Shown here: in pieces, positions 53,697 through 63,332 of the stretch
How positions within the stretch are numbered: the stretch's first letter is position 1
How the letters are laid out: each line of letters begins with the position of its first letter
Origin: Massilia sp. W12
Lineage (GTDB): Bacteria > Pseudomonadota > Gammaproteobacteria > Burkholderiales > Burkholderiaceae_D
DNA: 64,000 nt
Direction of reading: 5' to 3'
NCBI RefSeq assembly: GCF_037300705.1
Contig: NZ_CP147776.1
Location: forward strand, 5,400,857-5,464,856
Program-made: the position numbers and the translations under genes
The notes under the pieces: model-generated
Told to the model about the DNA's origin: nothing
Databases searched by the model: none
Seen by the model: the letters and a program-made list of their open reading frames with translations, nothing else

Positions 53697-54596
53697 ATGC
53701 CTGCATCCAAAAAATTTCCTCTGTTAGCGTTCAGCATTTTGTTGCTTGGGGGGGTGGCAACCGGTTTTAACGGTATTTTCATGCGCCTGTCTGATGTCAG
53801 TCCCTTAGCATCCGCCTTTTGGCGCTTCGCCCTGGCGCTACCGTTTCTGTGGGCGTGGGCGCTCTGGGTGCAAGAGCGGGATATCCGCGAACGGCGTCGT
53901 ATTAAACTGAGTAAAGGTTTGCTGCTGACGGGCTTTTATTTCGCCACCAACGTCGGCTTTTTCCATATGTCTCTGAAGTACACCACGGTCTCAGATTCTT
54001 CTTTGCTGCTAAATTTCTCCCCGGTATTCATTGCTCTTTGGATGTGGAAAATCCACCATACCCGGTTTGCCCCTATTTTCCTGGTTGGCATGGGCATGGC
54101 CTTATTTGGCGCGACCCTGTTAATCGGCCCGAATGCTGCTGTCAGCATGTCCCGTTTGTTGGGTGACTGCCTGGCTTTATGCGCGGCCGTGTTGTACGGA
54201 GCGTATCAATTACTGGTCAAAGCTTCGCGCGTGCGTTACTCAAGCGCACGTTTGATGGCATGGGCGACAACGGTAAGCGCGCTCACCATTTTGCCGATGG
54301 CGCTCCTGGCGCCTGGGAAATTCTGGCCGGAAGAATTGCTGAATTGGGCCCCATTGCTGGGGCTGACTTTGATTGTGCAAATTTTGGGACAAGCTACGAT
54401 TGCCTGGGCTTCTGCGCATCTGCCGGCAGCTTTGTCGTCCGTGAGTTTGGCGGTCATGCCATTAACCGCCACCATCGCTGCCTGGTGGTTATTTGATGAG
54501 CGCCTGGGGCCTTTGCAGCTGATTGGGGGATTTTTGCTGTTGCTGGGCATCTTTCTTTCAACCCGAGGTTATCACCACCACAATCCGCCTGGATGA
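53697..54596 (+). CDS. EamA/DMT-family transporter
   Basis: 299 residues, about ten hydrophobic helices in two EamA repeats: LAFSILLLGGVATGFNGIFMRLSDVSPLASAFWRFALALPFLW and LLGDCLALCAAVLYGAYQLLVKASRVRYSSARLMAWATT. Members export or import metabolites such as amino acids, purines or sugars; substrate unknown. The first half carries the conserved FWRFALALPFL motif. Confidence 0.92.
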   Translation: MPASKKFPLLAFSILLLGGVATGFNGIFMRLSDVSPLASAFWRFALALPFLWAWALWVQERDIRERRRIKLSKGLLLTGFYFATNVGFFHMSLKYTTVSDSSLLLNFSPVFIALWMWKIHHTRFAPIFLVGMGMALFGATLLIGPNAAVSMSRLLGDCLALCAAVLYGAYQLLVKASRVRYSSARLMAWATTVSALTILPMALLAPGKFWPEELLNWAPLLGLTLIVQILGQATIAWASAHLPAALSSVSLAVMPLTATIAAWWLFDERLGPLQLIGGFLLLLGIFLSTRGYHHHNPPG

Positions 54597-54727
54597 TCCA
54601 TCTGTGAACTGCGACTTTGCAGCTTGGCCATGTGGATTCCTGCCGATGCGGCGCTTGTGGCGCGTCTGATACGCGCCAGCCTTGCCGCTGCGCGTACAAT
54701 CGGCCTTTCCCATCTTGGAGGCGCCTC

Positions 54728-55132
54728 ATGTCTAAAAATCTGCTCGCTGTCTTATTGGTATTTGTGGTGAATATGCTGCTCAGCTTTGTGCAACACGGGA
54801 TTGTGCTGCATGAGGACTATGGCGCACTGCCGCAGGTGATGCGCAGCGAACAGGAATCGCAAGCGTATTTCGGCTGGCTGCTGGCCGGGCAGTTTTTGCT
54901 TTCCGTCTCCTTCGTCTGGCTGTACCGCAGCTTTGGCAAGGAATTGCCCTGGCCACGGCGCGGGGTGCGTTTTGGCATCGCCGCCACCCTGCTGGCCTGG
55001 TGGCCGAATCATATGATTTACCATGCGGTGGCCAAATTTCCGCAGGAATTGATGTTCAAGCAATTGGCGCTGGACGCCTTTGTCATGCTGGCCATGGGCT
55101 TGAGTCTGGCCTGGTTTTTGCGTAAAGAATAA
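54728..55132 (+). CDS. Small integral membrane protein, family not recognised
   Basis: 134 residues from 54728, with GGAGG six bases before the start region; a 37-codon longer frame is not supported. Four predicted helices: NLLAVLLVFVVNMLLSFVQHGIVL, FGWLLAGQFLLSVSFVWLY, FGIAATLLAWWPNHMIYHAV, LALDAFVMLAMGLSLAWFL. Conserved-looking His residues occur in VQHGIVLHEDY and PNHMIYHA. No function is assigned. Confidence 0.75.
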   Translation: MSKNLLAVLLVFVVNMLLSFVQHGIVLHEDYGALPQVMRSEQESQAYFGWLLAGQFLLSVSFVWLYRSFGKELPWPRRGVRFGIAATLLAWWPNHMIYHAVAKFPQELMFKQLALDAFVMLAMGLSLAWFLRKE

Positions 55133-55146
55133 ACCAGGCGCCTGCT

Positions 55147-56874
55147 TCAGCGGCCCGGCTGCAAATAACGCCAGTTGGTGAAGTGCACCGGATGCCGCAC
55201 ATAGTTTTGCAAGTCTGGCTGCAGCAGATCGAGTGAGAGCGGATACATGCGCAAGACCCAGGGGTTGTAAGCCTGCACCAGCCATTCCATTTCACGCAAT
55301 AAGGCGGCGCGCCGGGCCGGCTCGCTGCTGCGCTGCAAGCCGGCATACGCCGCATCATACGCCGCCAGCTTAAAGCCGGTGTAATTGCCGCTGCTGTCGC
55401 CGGCCAGCAATTGCAGGAAATTCGCGGCGTCCGGGTAATCGCCGATCCAATTGTTTTCCGCCATCTGCACCTGTCCCGCGCGTGCGGCTTTGCGGATCTC
55501 GCCCGGCTTGTCGATGATAAAGCGCAGGCGCAGGCCGAGCGCCTGAAATTCTTTTTGCCAGTTTTCGCTTTGCGCACGCGCCTTGGACGTGCCCAGGGTG
55601 TGCATGCGCAGTTCGAGCGGCTGGCCGTTGGGCAGTGTGCGCCAGCCATCCGCGCCGCGCTTGTAGCCGAAGCGATCCAGCAAGGCATTCGCCAATTTCG
55701 GATCGTAGCGCAGGCTGCCGCGCCACTGCGGATCGTGTCCCGGCACGCCGGGCGGCAGCGGCGAAGCGGCGGGCTGGCCCAAGCCATGCTCCAAGATACG
55801 CAAATCCTGAGCCTGATCATGTCCCAGCGCAATGGCGCGGCGCAGCGCGATTTTTTCCGGGCTGTAGCCGCCGATGACCGGGTCGCGCAGATTGAACCAC
55901 AGAAAATACACTTGCATCGGCACAAAGGTGCTGAGCTTGATGCCGCGCTTTTGCCATTCCGGGCGTAAGCGCCAGCTTGTCCCTTCCAATTGCGCCACGC
56001 TGCCGGCCAGATCCGGCGGCACTTGTTCGAGCAGATCGAATTCGCGATTGGCGAAACCGAGCAGGCGTGCCTGTCCCTCTTCCACGATGCGGATATCGAC
56101 CGCCTGATTGCGCGGCAAGGTTTGTTGTTGCAAGCTGCGCTGCAAATCGCGCCATGCCGCCGGCACTTGTTGCGCCGGCGCCAGTTGGCGGCGGTAATCC
56201 GGGTTGGCGCGCAGCAGCAGGCGGTGGCTGGGTTTCCACTCCGCCAGGCGATACGGGCCAACTCCGCGCGGCCAGCTGTTTTTGCCGACAGTTTCATGCG
56301 CCACCGCCGCCGCCGCCGGCAGCGTCAGGAAATAGCGGAATTCGGGGTCCGGCGCGCGCAGCCGCACTTGCAAACGGTAGCGTGACAAGACTTGCAAGCC
56401 GCTGATGTTTTGTTTGGCGTCAAAGCGGCCGGCGCGCGCCGCTTCACGCAAGACTTCATCGCCCTCCAGCTTGCCCTCCAGCATGAACAGCCAGGCCGAT
56501 TTCAGCGCCGGATCGTATAAGCGCTTCCAGCTGTAGGCATAGTCTTCTGCGGTCAATTCGCGCGCTTTGCCGCCAAACGCCGGGTCAGGATCAAACATTT
56601 GCCCGGGACGCACGTCCAGCAGCCAGGTTTTGCCATCTGCTGAAATTTGCGGCAGTGCGCTCAGGGTTTGCGCCTGCAATTCGAGCGGGCGCGCCAGATA
56701 AGCCCAGGCCAGCGGCGCATCGTACAGGTTTTCCAAAATCGACAGGCTTGCCAGATCGGTGGCGCTGGCCGGGTCAAGACTGACTTCCGGCCCGGTGAGG
56801 AAGACGCGCAACACGCCTTGCGCCTGTGCAGGCAGACAGCAGAGAAGAAGAGAAAAACAAAAGGCGCGGATCAT
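55147..56874 (-). CDS. Periplasmic oligopeptide-type binding protein (SBP family 5)
   Basis: 575 residues from 56874, giving the signal peptide MIRAFCFSLLLCCLPAQAQG. Family 5 features: LRVFLTGPEVSLDPASATDLASLSILENLYDAP near the start, AYSWKRLYDPALKS, GVGPYRLAEWKPSHRLLLRANPDY, ALRRAIALGHD, and a C-terminal NNWIGDYPDAANFLQLL. Members deliver oligopeptides, nickel or other solutes to ABC permeases; none is adjacent. It converges closely on the small membrane protein gene (14 bases apart). Confidence 0.9.
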   Translation of the reverse strand: MIRAFCFSLLLCCLPAQAQGVLRVFLTGPEVSLDPASATDLASLSILENLYDAPLAWAYLARPLELQAQTLSALPQISADGKTWLLDVRPGQMFDPDPAFGGKARELTAEDYAYSWKRLYDPALKSAWLFMLEGKLEGDEVLREAARAGRFDAKQNISGLQVLSRYRLQVRLRAPDPEFRYFLTLPAAAAVAHETVGKNSWPRGVGPYRLAEWKPSHRLLLRANPDYRRQLAPAQQVPAAWRDLQRSLQQQTLPRNQAVDIRIVEEGQARLLGFANREFDLLEQVPPDLAGSVAQLEGTSWRLRPEWQKRGIKLSTFVPMQVYFLWFNLRDPVIGGYSPEKIALRRAIALGHDQAQDLRILEHGLGQPAASPLPPGVPGHDPQWRGSLRYDPKLANALLDRFGYKRGADGWRTLPNGQPLELRMHTLGTSKARAQSENWQKEFQALGLRLRFIIDKPGEIRKAARAGQVQMAENNWIGDYPDAANFLQLLAGDSSGNYTGFKLAAYDAAYAGLQRSSEPARRAALLREMEWLVQAYNPWVLRMYPLSLDLLQPDLQNYVRHPVHFTNWRYLQPGR

Positions 56875-56973
56875 GGCGGGCGGCGAGGATGGAAAACCCA
56901 TATTGTGCCGCAAAAAACGCGCGCCGCCGCCACTGGCCAGCGAGGGGGGCGCACAAGGCGCCCCGGACTGAGA

Positions 56974-58983
56974 TCAACCCTGCTTAAACGCCAGCAAAGG
57001 CGCGCCTTCCGCCACTTGATCGCCGACGCCGTACAGAATTTCTTCAATCACGCCATCATGCGGGGCGGCGATGGTGTGTTCCATCTTCATCGCTTCCATG
57101 ATCAAAATCGGCTCACCCTTGCTGACGCTCTGGCCGTTTTGCGCCATCACCGCCACCACCTTGCCCGGCATCGGCGCGGTCAGGCGGCCGCCTTCGGCTT
57201 CCGTTTCGCCGGCGTGCTGCATCGGATCATCGAACTCCAGCTGCCAATGGCCGCCGCCTGAGAACACATGAAACTGCTGCGCTGCGCGCACCACGCTGCC
57301 ATGGCGCGTGCTGTCGCCCAATTTCAAATACAGATCGGCGCCGTATTCGTCCGCCAGCTCCACGTCCGTGCTTTGCGCGCCGTAGTGCAGGCGCCAGCCC
57401 TGTCCCTGATATTCGAGCTGCAACACGCAGTCTTCCTGTTCAGTTTTGAAGCGCAGGGTGCGGCGCAGCGCGCCATTCATGCGCCAGCCGCTGGTTTGGC
57501 TCCATGGGTCGGCAGTGTGACCGGCGCGGCGGCGCTCTTCCAGCAGCAGCGAAACGGCGGCCAGCGCCAGCGCATGCAGCGGAACCGGGGCCGCCGGCGG
57601 GAACAAGCTGTCGTGATTGCGCGCAATCAGACCGGTATCCAGATCGGCCTGGCTGAAGGCTTCGCCGGCGCATAAGCGCTGCAAAAAGCCGATATTGCAA
57701 GACAGCCCGACAATTTGATATTGCGCCAGGGCCTGACGCATGCGCGCCAAGGCGATTTTGCGATCTTCGCCCCACACAATCAGCTTGGCGATCATCGGAT
57801 CGTAATATGGCGAAATGCTGTCGCCCTGACGCACGCCGGCGTCGATGCGCACCGCAGCCGGTTGGCCGGCTTGCATGCCAAGTTCAAATTCGACTGCCGC
57901 CGGAGTGCGCAGGTGGTGCAGGCGGCCGGTGGCCGGCAAAAAGCCTTTTTCCGGGTTTTCCGCGTAGATGCGCGCCTCAATCGCGTGGCCGTGCATCTGA
58001 ATTTCACTTTGCTGCAGCGGCAGGTGTTCGCCGGCGGCCACGCGCAACTGCCATTCCACCAGATCTTGCGCGGTGATCATTTCTGTCACCGGGTGCTCCA
58101 CCTGCAGGCGGGTGTTCATTTCCATGAAATAAAAACTGCCATCCTGGTTGGCGATGAATTCCACGGTGCCGGCGCCGACATAACCGACCGCCTTCGCGGC
58201 GGCGACTGCCGCCTGTCCCATGGCATTGCGCCGTTCATGCGTCATGCCGGGCGCGGGCGCCTCTTCCAACACTTTTTGATGACGCCGCTGCACCGAGCAA
58301 TCGCGCTCAAACAGGAACACGCATTGGCCGTGGCTGTCGGCGAACACCTGGATTTCAATATGGCGCGGGCGCTGCAGATATTTTTCCACCAGCACATGGT
58401 CGTCGCCAAAGGCATTGATCGCTTCGCGTTTGCAGGAAGCCAGGGCGGCGGCGAAATCTTCTTCTTTTTCGACAATCCGCATGCCTTTGCCGCCGCCGCC
58501 GGCGGAGGCTTTCAAGAGCACCGGATAACCGATTTTGCCGGCTTGCTGCTGCAAAAACGCCACTTCCTGCTGCTCGCCATGGTAGCCCGGCACCAGCGGC
58601 ACATGGGCTTGCTCCATCAATTGCTTGGCGGCGGCCTTGCTGCCCATGGCGCGGATGGCGTCACCCGGCGGGCCGATGAAAACCAGGCCATGTTTGGCGC
58701 AATTGTCGGCGAAGTCTGCGTTTTCCGAGAGAAAACCATAGCCGGGATGAATCGCCTGGGCGCCGCTCTGCAGGGCGACTTGAATGATTTTATCGGCCAG
58801 CAAATAGCTGTGGCGCGCTTCCGCCTCGCCGATCAAAATCGCTTCATCGCATACCGCGACATGTTTGGCGTGCGCATCCGCGCTGGAATATACGGCGACC
58901 GTCTTGATGCCCAGCCGGCGCGCAGTGGCGGCCACGCGGCAGGCGATTTCCCCACGATTGGCGATCAGGATTTTATTGAACAT
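56974..58983 (-). CDS. liuD: Biotin-dependent acyl-CoA carboxylase alpha subunit, probably 3-methylcrotonyl-CoA carboxylase
   Basis: 669 residues from 58983, with AAGGA nine bases upstream. The biotin carboxylase part (1-450) has FNKILIANRGEIACRVAATARRLGIKTVAVYS, GGGGKGM and MEMNTRLQVEHPVTEMI. A linker and the biotinyl domain follow, with EAMKMEHT (biotinylated Lys633). Length fits MccA/LiuD. It is the last gene visible in a chain from the enoyl-CoA hydratase through bioA-F-D-B, 22 bases after bioB. The beta subunit gene is not in the window. Propionyl- or geranyl-CoA carboxylase cannot be fully excluded. Confidence 0.88.
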   Translation of the reverse strand: MFNKILIANRGEIACRVAATARRLGIKTVAVYSSADAHAKHVAVCDEAILIGEAEARHSYLLADKIIQVALQSGAQAIHPGYGFLSENADFADNCAKHGLVFIGPPGDAIRAMGSKAAAKQLMEQAHVPLVPGYHGEQQEVAFLQQQAGKIGYPVLLKASAGGGGKGMRIVEKEEDFAAALASCKREAINAFGDDHVLVEKYLQRPRHIEIQVFADSHGQCVFLFERDCSVQRRHQKVLEEAPAPGMTHERRNAMGQAAVAAAKAVGYVGAGTVEFIANQDGSFYFMEMNTRLQVEHPVTEMITAQDLVEWQLRVAAGEHLPLQQSEIQMHGHAIEARIYAENPEKGFLPATGRLHHLRTPAAVEFELGMQAGQPAAVRIDAGVRQGDSISPYYDPMIAKLIVWGEDRKIALARMRQALAQYQIVGLSCNIGFLQRLCAGEAFSQADLDTGLIARNHDSLFPPAAPVPLHALALAAVSLLLEERRRAGHTADPWSQTSGWRMNGALRRTLRFKTEQEDCVLQLEYQGQGWRLHYGAQSTDVELADEYGADLYLKLGDSTRHGSVVRAAQQFHVFSGGGHWQLEFDDPMQHAGETEAEGGRLTAPMPGKVVAVMAQNGQSVSKGEPILIMEAMKMEHTIAAPHDGVIEEILYGVGDQVAEGAPLLAFKQG

Positions 58984-59005
58984 GGCAGTCCTTTGATTGG
59001 TGTGT

Positions 59006-60028
59006 TCAGTCGCAGCAGCCTTCGGTTTCCGCCATCTGCACATGGCGCACCGGCAGGCCGAGTTTGGCTAACAGGGCTTGGTCATCATTGGCTTCCGGGT
59101 TGCCGGTGGTGAGCAGCTTGTCGCCATAGAAAATCGAATTCGCGCCAGCCAGGAAGCACAGCGCTTGCACCGCTTCGCCCATTTCGCGCCGGCCCGCCGA
59201 CAGACGCACGCGCGCGCGCGGCATGATGATGCGGGCGACGGCGATGGTGCGCACAAATTCGAGCGGATCGAGTTTGTCCTGGCCGTGCAGCGGCGTGCCT
59301 TCGACCTGCACCAGATGATTAATGGGGACGGATTCGGGATAGGGATCGAGATTCGCCAACTGCGCCAGCAGGCCGGCGCGTTGCAAGCGGCTTTCACCCA
59401 TGCCGACGATGCCGCCGCAGCATACTTTCAGGCCGGCCCCGCGCACCCTTTCCAGCGTGTTCAGGCGGTCTTCATAGTCGCGCGTGGTGATCACTTTGCC
59501 GTAAAACTCCGGCGCGGTGTCCAGATTGTGATTGTAATAATCCAGTCCGGCTTGTTGCAGGCGCTCTGCCTGTCCCTCTTCCAGCATGCCGAGCGTGGCG
59601 CAGGTTTCCAGGCCGAGCGCCTTGACGCCGCGCACCATGGCTTCGACTTTTTCCAGATCGCGTTCTTTCGGTGAGCGCCAGGCGGCGCCCATGCAAAAAC
59701 GGGTGGCGCCGCTGGCTTTGGCGCTTTGCGCGGCTTGCAGCACTTCATCCAAGCCCAGAATTTTCTTGGCTTCAACCCCGGTGTCATAGCGCGCGGCTTG
59801 CGGGCAATAGCCGCAATCTTCTTCACAGCCGCCGGTTTTGATCGACAGCAGGGTGGCCAGCTCGACATCTTGCGCCGGGAAATTTTCGCGCTGCACTTGC
59901 TGGGCGCGCCACAGCAATTCATTGAAAGGCAGGTCAAACAGATCAAGCACGCTTTGCAGCGAGCAGCGCGCATCGGCGGCCACGGCGCGCTTGTGCAGGG
60001 TGATGGGTTGCGTCACGGTGTCAGGCAT
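59006..60028 (-). CDS. bioB: Biotin synthase
   Basis: 340 residues. Radical-SAM cluster CxxxCxxC in [17 protein letters not shown] (Cys68, Cys72, Cys75), then [35 protein letters not shown] and [17 protein letters not shown]. It inserts sulfur into dethiobiotin, the last step of biotin synthesis. Eighteen bases separate it from bioD and 22 from the carboxylase gene. Confidence 0.97.
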   Translation of the reverse strand: MPDTVTQPITLHKRAVAADARCSLQSVLDLFDLPFNELLWRAQQVQRENFPAQDVELATLLSIKTGGCEEDCGYCPQAARYDTGVEAKKILGLDEVLQAAQSAKASGATRFCMGAAWRSPKERDLEKVEAMVRGVKALGLETCATLGMLEEGQAERLQQAGLDYYNHNLDTAPEFYGKVITTRDYEDRLNTLERVRGAGLKVCCGGIVGMGESRLQRAGLLAQLANLDPYPESVPINHLVQVEGTPLHGQDKLDPLEFVRTIAVARIIMPRARVRLSAGRREMGEAVQALCFLAGANSIFYGDKLLTTGNPEANDDQALLAKLGLPVRHVQMAETEGCCD

Positions 60029-60046
60029 CTTGCTTCCTTTGCTGAA

Positions 60047-60748
60047 TCAATGGGGCCAGCTGCTTAGGCTGGCGAAGTCGAGGTAACGCACGGCCTGCCC
60101 GGCTTGCTGCGGCGTGCTGCAAGTCAGGCGCGGAATAATCCCCAGGCAGGGTGCGTGCAATTTTTGTTTCAAGGTGGCGATGTTTTCATCCGGGTAGGCC
60201 ATGTGCGGATCAATCAGATTGCCGACCCAGCCCAACAGCTGCAAACCGCGCGCGCGCACCGCTTCTTGCGTCAGCAGGGCGTGATTGATGCAACCCAGGC
60301 GCAGGCCGACCACCAGCAGCACCGGCGCGTTCAAACGCTGGGCCAGATCGGCGGTGTCGTATTGCGCTGAGAGCGGCACGCAAAACCCGCCCACGCCTTC
60401 GATAATGATGGCGTCGGCCAGGGTTTGCAGGGCGTGATATTGCTGCACGATGGGGGCCAGTTCGATTTGCACGCCATTGCGCGCGGCGGCGATATGCGGC
60501 GCGCAAAACGGATCAAATAAATATTGGCAGCGCATTTCCAGCGGCGTCTCAATGCTGGAAGCTTGCTGCAATTGTTCGATATCGGCATTGCTGCGCTGAC
60601 CTTGCTGCAGCACGCAGCCGGCGGCCACCGGTTTCATGCCGACCGTGCGCAAGCCTTGCCGCTTGAGCTGGTGCAAGAGGGTGGCGCTGACCAGGGTTTT
60701 GCCGATATCGGTATCGGTGCCGGTGACGAAGCAGGAAAAAACGCTCAT
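60047..60748 (-). CDS. bioD: Dethiobiotin synthetase
   Basis: 233 residues. P-loop FVTGTDTDIGKTLVSATLL at the N terminus, MKPVAAGC, and IIEGVGGFCVPL in the second half. It closes the ureido ring of dethiobiotin from DAPA with CO2 and ATP. The start overlaps bioF by four bases. Confidence 0.96.
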   Translation of the reverse strand: MSVFSCFVTGTDTDIGKTLVSATLLHQLKRQGLRTVGMKPVAAGCVLQQGQRSNADIEQLQQASSIETPLEMRCQYLFDPFCAPHIAAARNGVQIELAPIVQQYHALQTLADAIIIEGVGGFCVPLSAQYDTADLAQRLNAPVLLVVGLRLGCINHALLTQEAVRARGLQLLGWVGNLIDPHMAYPDENIATLKQKLHAPCLGIIPRLTCSTPQQAGQAVRYLDFASLSSWPH

Positions 60749-61947
60749 AGTCCCTCGCGGTGAATTGCCTGCAAGGCGTGTTGCAAGCGCTGTAAATCAG
60801 CCAGGCTGTGCGCGGCGGACAGGGTGATGCGCAGGCGCGCTGTGCCTGCCGGCACGGTGGGCGGGCGGATCGCCGGAACCCACACGCCGCGCCGCCATAA
60901 GGCATGGCTTAAATCCAGCGCGGCCTGGTTTTCTCCCAGCAGCAGGGCTTGAATCGCGGTCGGCGAGGTCAGCCTTGGCCAGCAATCCGGCAGCGCCATG
61001 CTTTGCCAGCTTGTGCGCAAGTCTTGCAAGTGGGCGCGCGCCGTCCGGCCTTCTGTCCCTTCAATCAAATCCAGCGCCGCCAGCAAGGCGCAGGCCAGGG
61101 CCGGCGCGCTGGCGGTGGTGAAAATATAGCTGCGCATTTTCTGGCGCAGCCATTCGATCAGATCGGCATGTGCGGCGATAAAGGCGCCGCCGACGCCGGC
61201 GGCTTTGCCCAGGGTGCCCAGATAAATCAGGCGCTCGCTGTGCAAAGCGGCGTGTTCGAGCGCGCCATGGCCCTGCGCGCCGAGCACGCCAAAACCATGC
61301 GCATCGTCCAGCACCAGCCAGGCATCATATTCCTCGCATAAGGCGAGCAGCGCAGCCAGCGGCGCGATCACGCCATCCATCGAAAACACAGCGTCTGTCA
61401 CCACGATTTTTTGCTGCGCGCGGCTGGCTTGCAATTGCGCCGCCAGTTGCGCCAGATCCTGATGCGGCCAGACTTGCGCCGGGCAGCGCGCCAGCCGGCA
61501 GCCGTCAATAATCGAGGCGTGGTTTAAATCCGCTGAAAAAATCTCACTCGGAGCCAGCGCCGCCAAGGCCGGCAGCAAACCGCTATTGGCCAGATAACCG
61601 CTGCCCAGATACAGCGCGCCGGCTTGTGGAATATGCGCCGCCTGACTGGCCGCCAGGCGCGCTTCGAGCGCCTCATGCACGGCGTAATGGCCGCTGATCA
61701 GGTGCGAGGCGCCGCTGCCGACGCCCCATTCCTGCACGCCTTCAATCAAGGCCGCGCGCAGGGCCGGGTGCCCCGCCAGGCCCAGATAATCATTGCTGGC
61801 GAAGGCCAGCATAGGGCTGGCGTCCTGTCCCGCCATGCTGACCGTGAGTTGCGGCGCGCAGGCGCTGTGACAGGTGCGCAGGGTGCGGCGCAGGCCGGCT
61901 TGTTGCAAGCCGTGCAGCGCTTGACGCACCTGCGCCAGCCCAGTCAT
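60745..61947 (-). CDS. bioF: 8-amino-7-oxononanoate synthase
   Basis: 400 residues. PLP-dependent alpha-oxoamine synthase fold: LAFASNDYLGLAGHPALRAALIEGVQEWGVGSGASHLISGH, DDAHGFGVLG, and the PLP lysine in YLGTLGKAAGVGGAF. It condenses pimeloyl-ACP or -CoA with alanine. It overlaps bioD and bioA by four bases each. Confidence 0.96.
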   Translation of the reverse strand: MTGLAQVRQALHGLQQAGLRRTLRTCHSACAPQLTVSMAGQDASPMLAFASNDYLGLAGHPALRAALIEGVQEWGVGSGASHLISGHYAVHEALEARLAASQAAHIPQAGALYLGSGYLANSGLLPALAALAPSEIFSADLNHASIIDGCRLARCPAQVWPHQDLAQLAAQLQASRAQQKIVVTDAVFSMDGVIAPLAALLALCEEYDAWLVLDDAHGFGVLGAQGHGALEHAALHSERLIYLGTLGKAAGVGGAFIAAHADLIEWLRQKMRSYIFTTASAPALACALLAALDLIEGTEGRTARAHLQDLRTSWQSMALPDCWPRLTSPTAIQALLLGENQAALDLSHALWRRGVWVPAIRPPTVPAGTARLRITLSAAHSLADLQRLQHALQAIHREGL

Positions 61948-63332
61948 GCGGCGGCCTCGGCAGCGCTTTGCTGCGCGCGTGCGGCGTCATATGCGCCATC
62001 CGCCTCGCGCAACACGGCGCGCAAACTGTCTTCGGTGGCTTGCAGCAGGTGCGCGGTTTCCGCCGGGTTCAGCACATAGGGCGGCATCAAATACACGGTG
62101 TTGCCGATCGGGCGCAGCAATAATTCATTTTTGGCGGCGGCGGCGAAGATGCGCCGCGCAAAGCTGGGGCCATGCTGGAAGCTGGCGTCCACATCAAAGG
62201 CGAATATCATGCCGCATTGGCGCAGGTGACGCACTTGCGGCAGCGCGGCGATGCTTTGCAGGCCCTCCATGATGCGCTGCGCCTGCGCCTGATTGCGCGC
62301 CAACACATCGTCTTGCGCAAAAATATCCAAGGTGGCCAGGGCCGCGCGGCAAGCCAGCGGATTGCCGGTGTAGGAGTGCGAATGCAAAAAACCGCGCCGT
62401 ATATCGGCGTCGTAAAACGCCTGATACACCGCCTCCGTGCTGAGCACCACCGAAAGCGGCAGATAGCCGCCGCTGATGCCTTTCGAGAGGCAGAGAAAAT
62501 CCGGCCAGATGTGCGCCTGTTCGCAGGCGAAGAATGTGCCGGTGCGGCCACAGCCGACCGCGATTTCATCCGCAATTAAATGCACTTGATGCGCATCGCA
62601 CAGCGCGCGCAGTTTTTGCAGATACAGCGGGTGGTGCATCTGCATGCCGCTGGCGCATTGCACCAGCGGTTCGACGATGATGGCGGCGATCTGGCCGGCG
62701 CGGCGGTGCAATACGTTTTCCACTTCGGCGGCGGCGCGCAGGGCCACGGCTTGCGCGTCTTCACCCGCGCCGGCCTGGCGCGCGTCCGGGCTGGCGACCA
62801 GGTGCGCGGGACGGATCAACGCCCCGTAAGCCTCGCGGAACAGGGCCACATCGGTGACGCCGAGCGCGCCCACGGTTTCGCCATGGTAAGAGCCGCGCAG
62901 GCAGATGTATTCCTGTTTTTCCTTCTGTCCCTGATTTTGCCAGTAGTGAAAACTCATTTTCAGCGCGATTTCAATCGCGGATGCGCCATCGGAAGCATAA
63001 AACGCATGGCCCAGGGCATGCCCGGTCAGCGCGCTCAGGCGTTCTGAGAGTTCGATCACCGGCGCATGCGTGAAGCCGGCCAGCATCGCGTGTTCCAGGG
63101 TTTCCAGCTGTTTGATGACAGCGGCATTGATGCGCGGATTGGCGTGCCCGAATAAATTCACCCACCAGGAGCTGATCGCGTCCAGATAGCGCCAGCCGTC
63201 CTGATCATACAGCCAGGGGCCGGCCCCGCGCGCCAAGGGAATCAGCGGGGTTTGCTCATGGTGCTGCATTTGGGTGCAGGGATGCCAGACGCTGGCCAGA
63301 CTGCGTTGCACCATTTCCGCGCTGCTGATCAT
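61944..63332 (-). CDS. bioA: Adenosylmethionine-8-amino-7-oxononanoate aminotransferase
   Basis: 462 residues. Class III aminotransferase with WHPCTQMQHHEQTPLIPLARGAGPWLYDQDGWRYLDAISSWWVNLFGHANPRI (BioA signature), LIADEIAVGCGRTG, and the PLP lysine in LCLSKGISGGYLPLS. It uses SAM to make DAPA. The start overlaps the enoyl-CoA hydratase gene by four bases. Confidence 0.96.
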   Translation of the reverse strand: MISSAEMVQRSLASVWHPCTQMQHHEQTPLIPLARGAGPWLYDQDGWRYLDAISSWWVNLFGHANPRINAAVIKQLETLEHAMLAGFTHAPVIELSERLSALTGHALGHAFYASDGASAIEIALKMSFHYWQNQGQKEKQEYICLRGSYHGETVGALGVTDVALFREAYGALIRPAHLVASPDARQAGAGEDAQAVALRAAAEVENVLHRRAGQIAAIIVEPLVQCASGMQMHHPLYLQKLRALCDAHQVHLIADEIAVGCGRTGTFFACEQAHIWPDFLCLSKGISGGYLPLSVVLSTEAVYQAFYDADIRRGFLHSHSYTGNPLACRAALATLDIFAQDDVLARNQAQAQRIMEGLQSIAALPQVRHLRQCGMIFAFDVDASFQHGPSFARRIFAAAAKNELLLRPIGNTVYLMPPYVLNPAETAHLLQATEDSLRAVLREADGAYDAARAQQSAAEAAA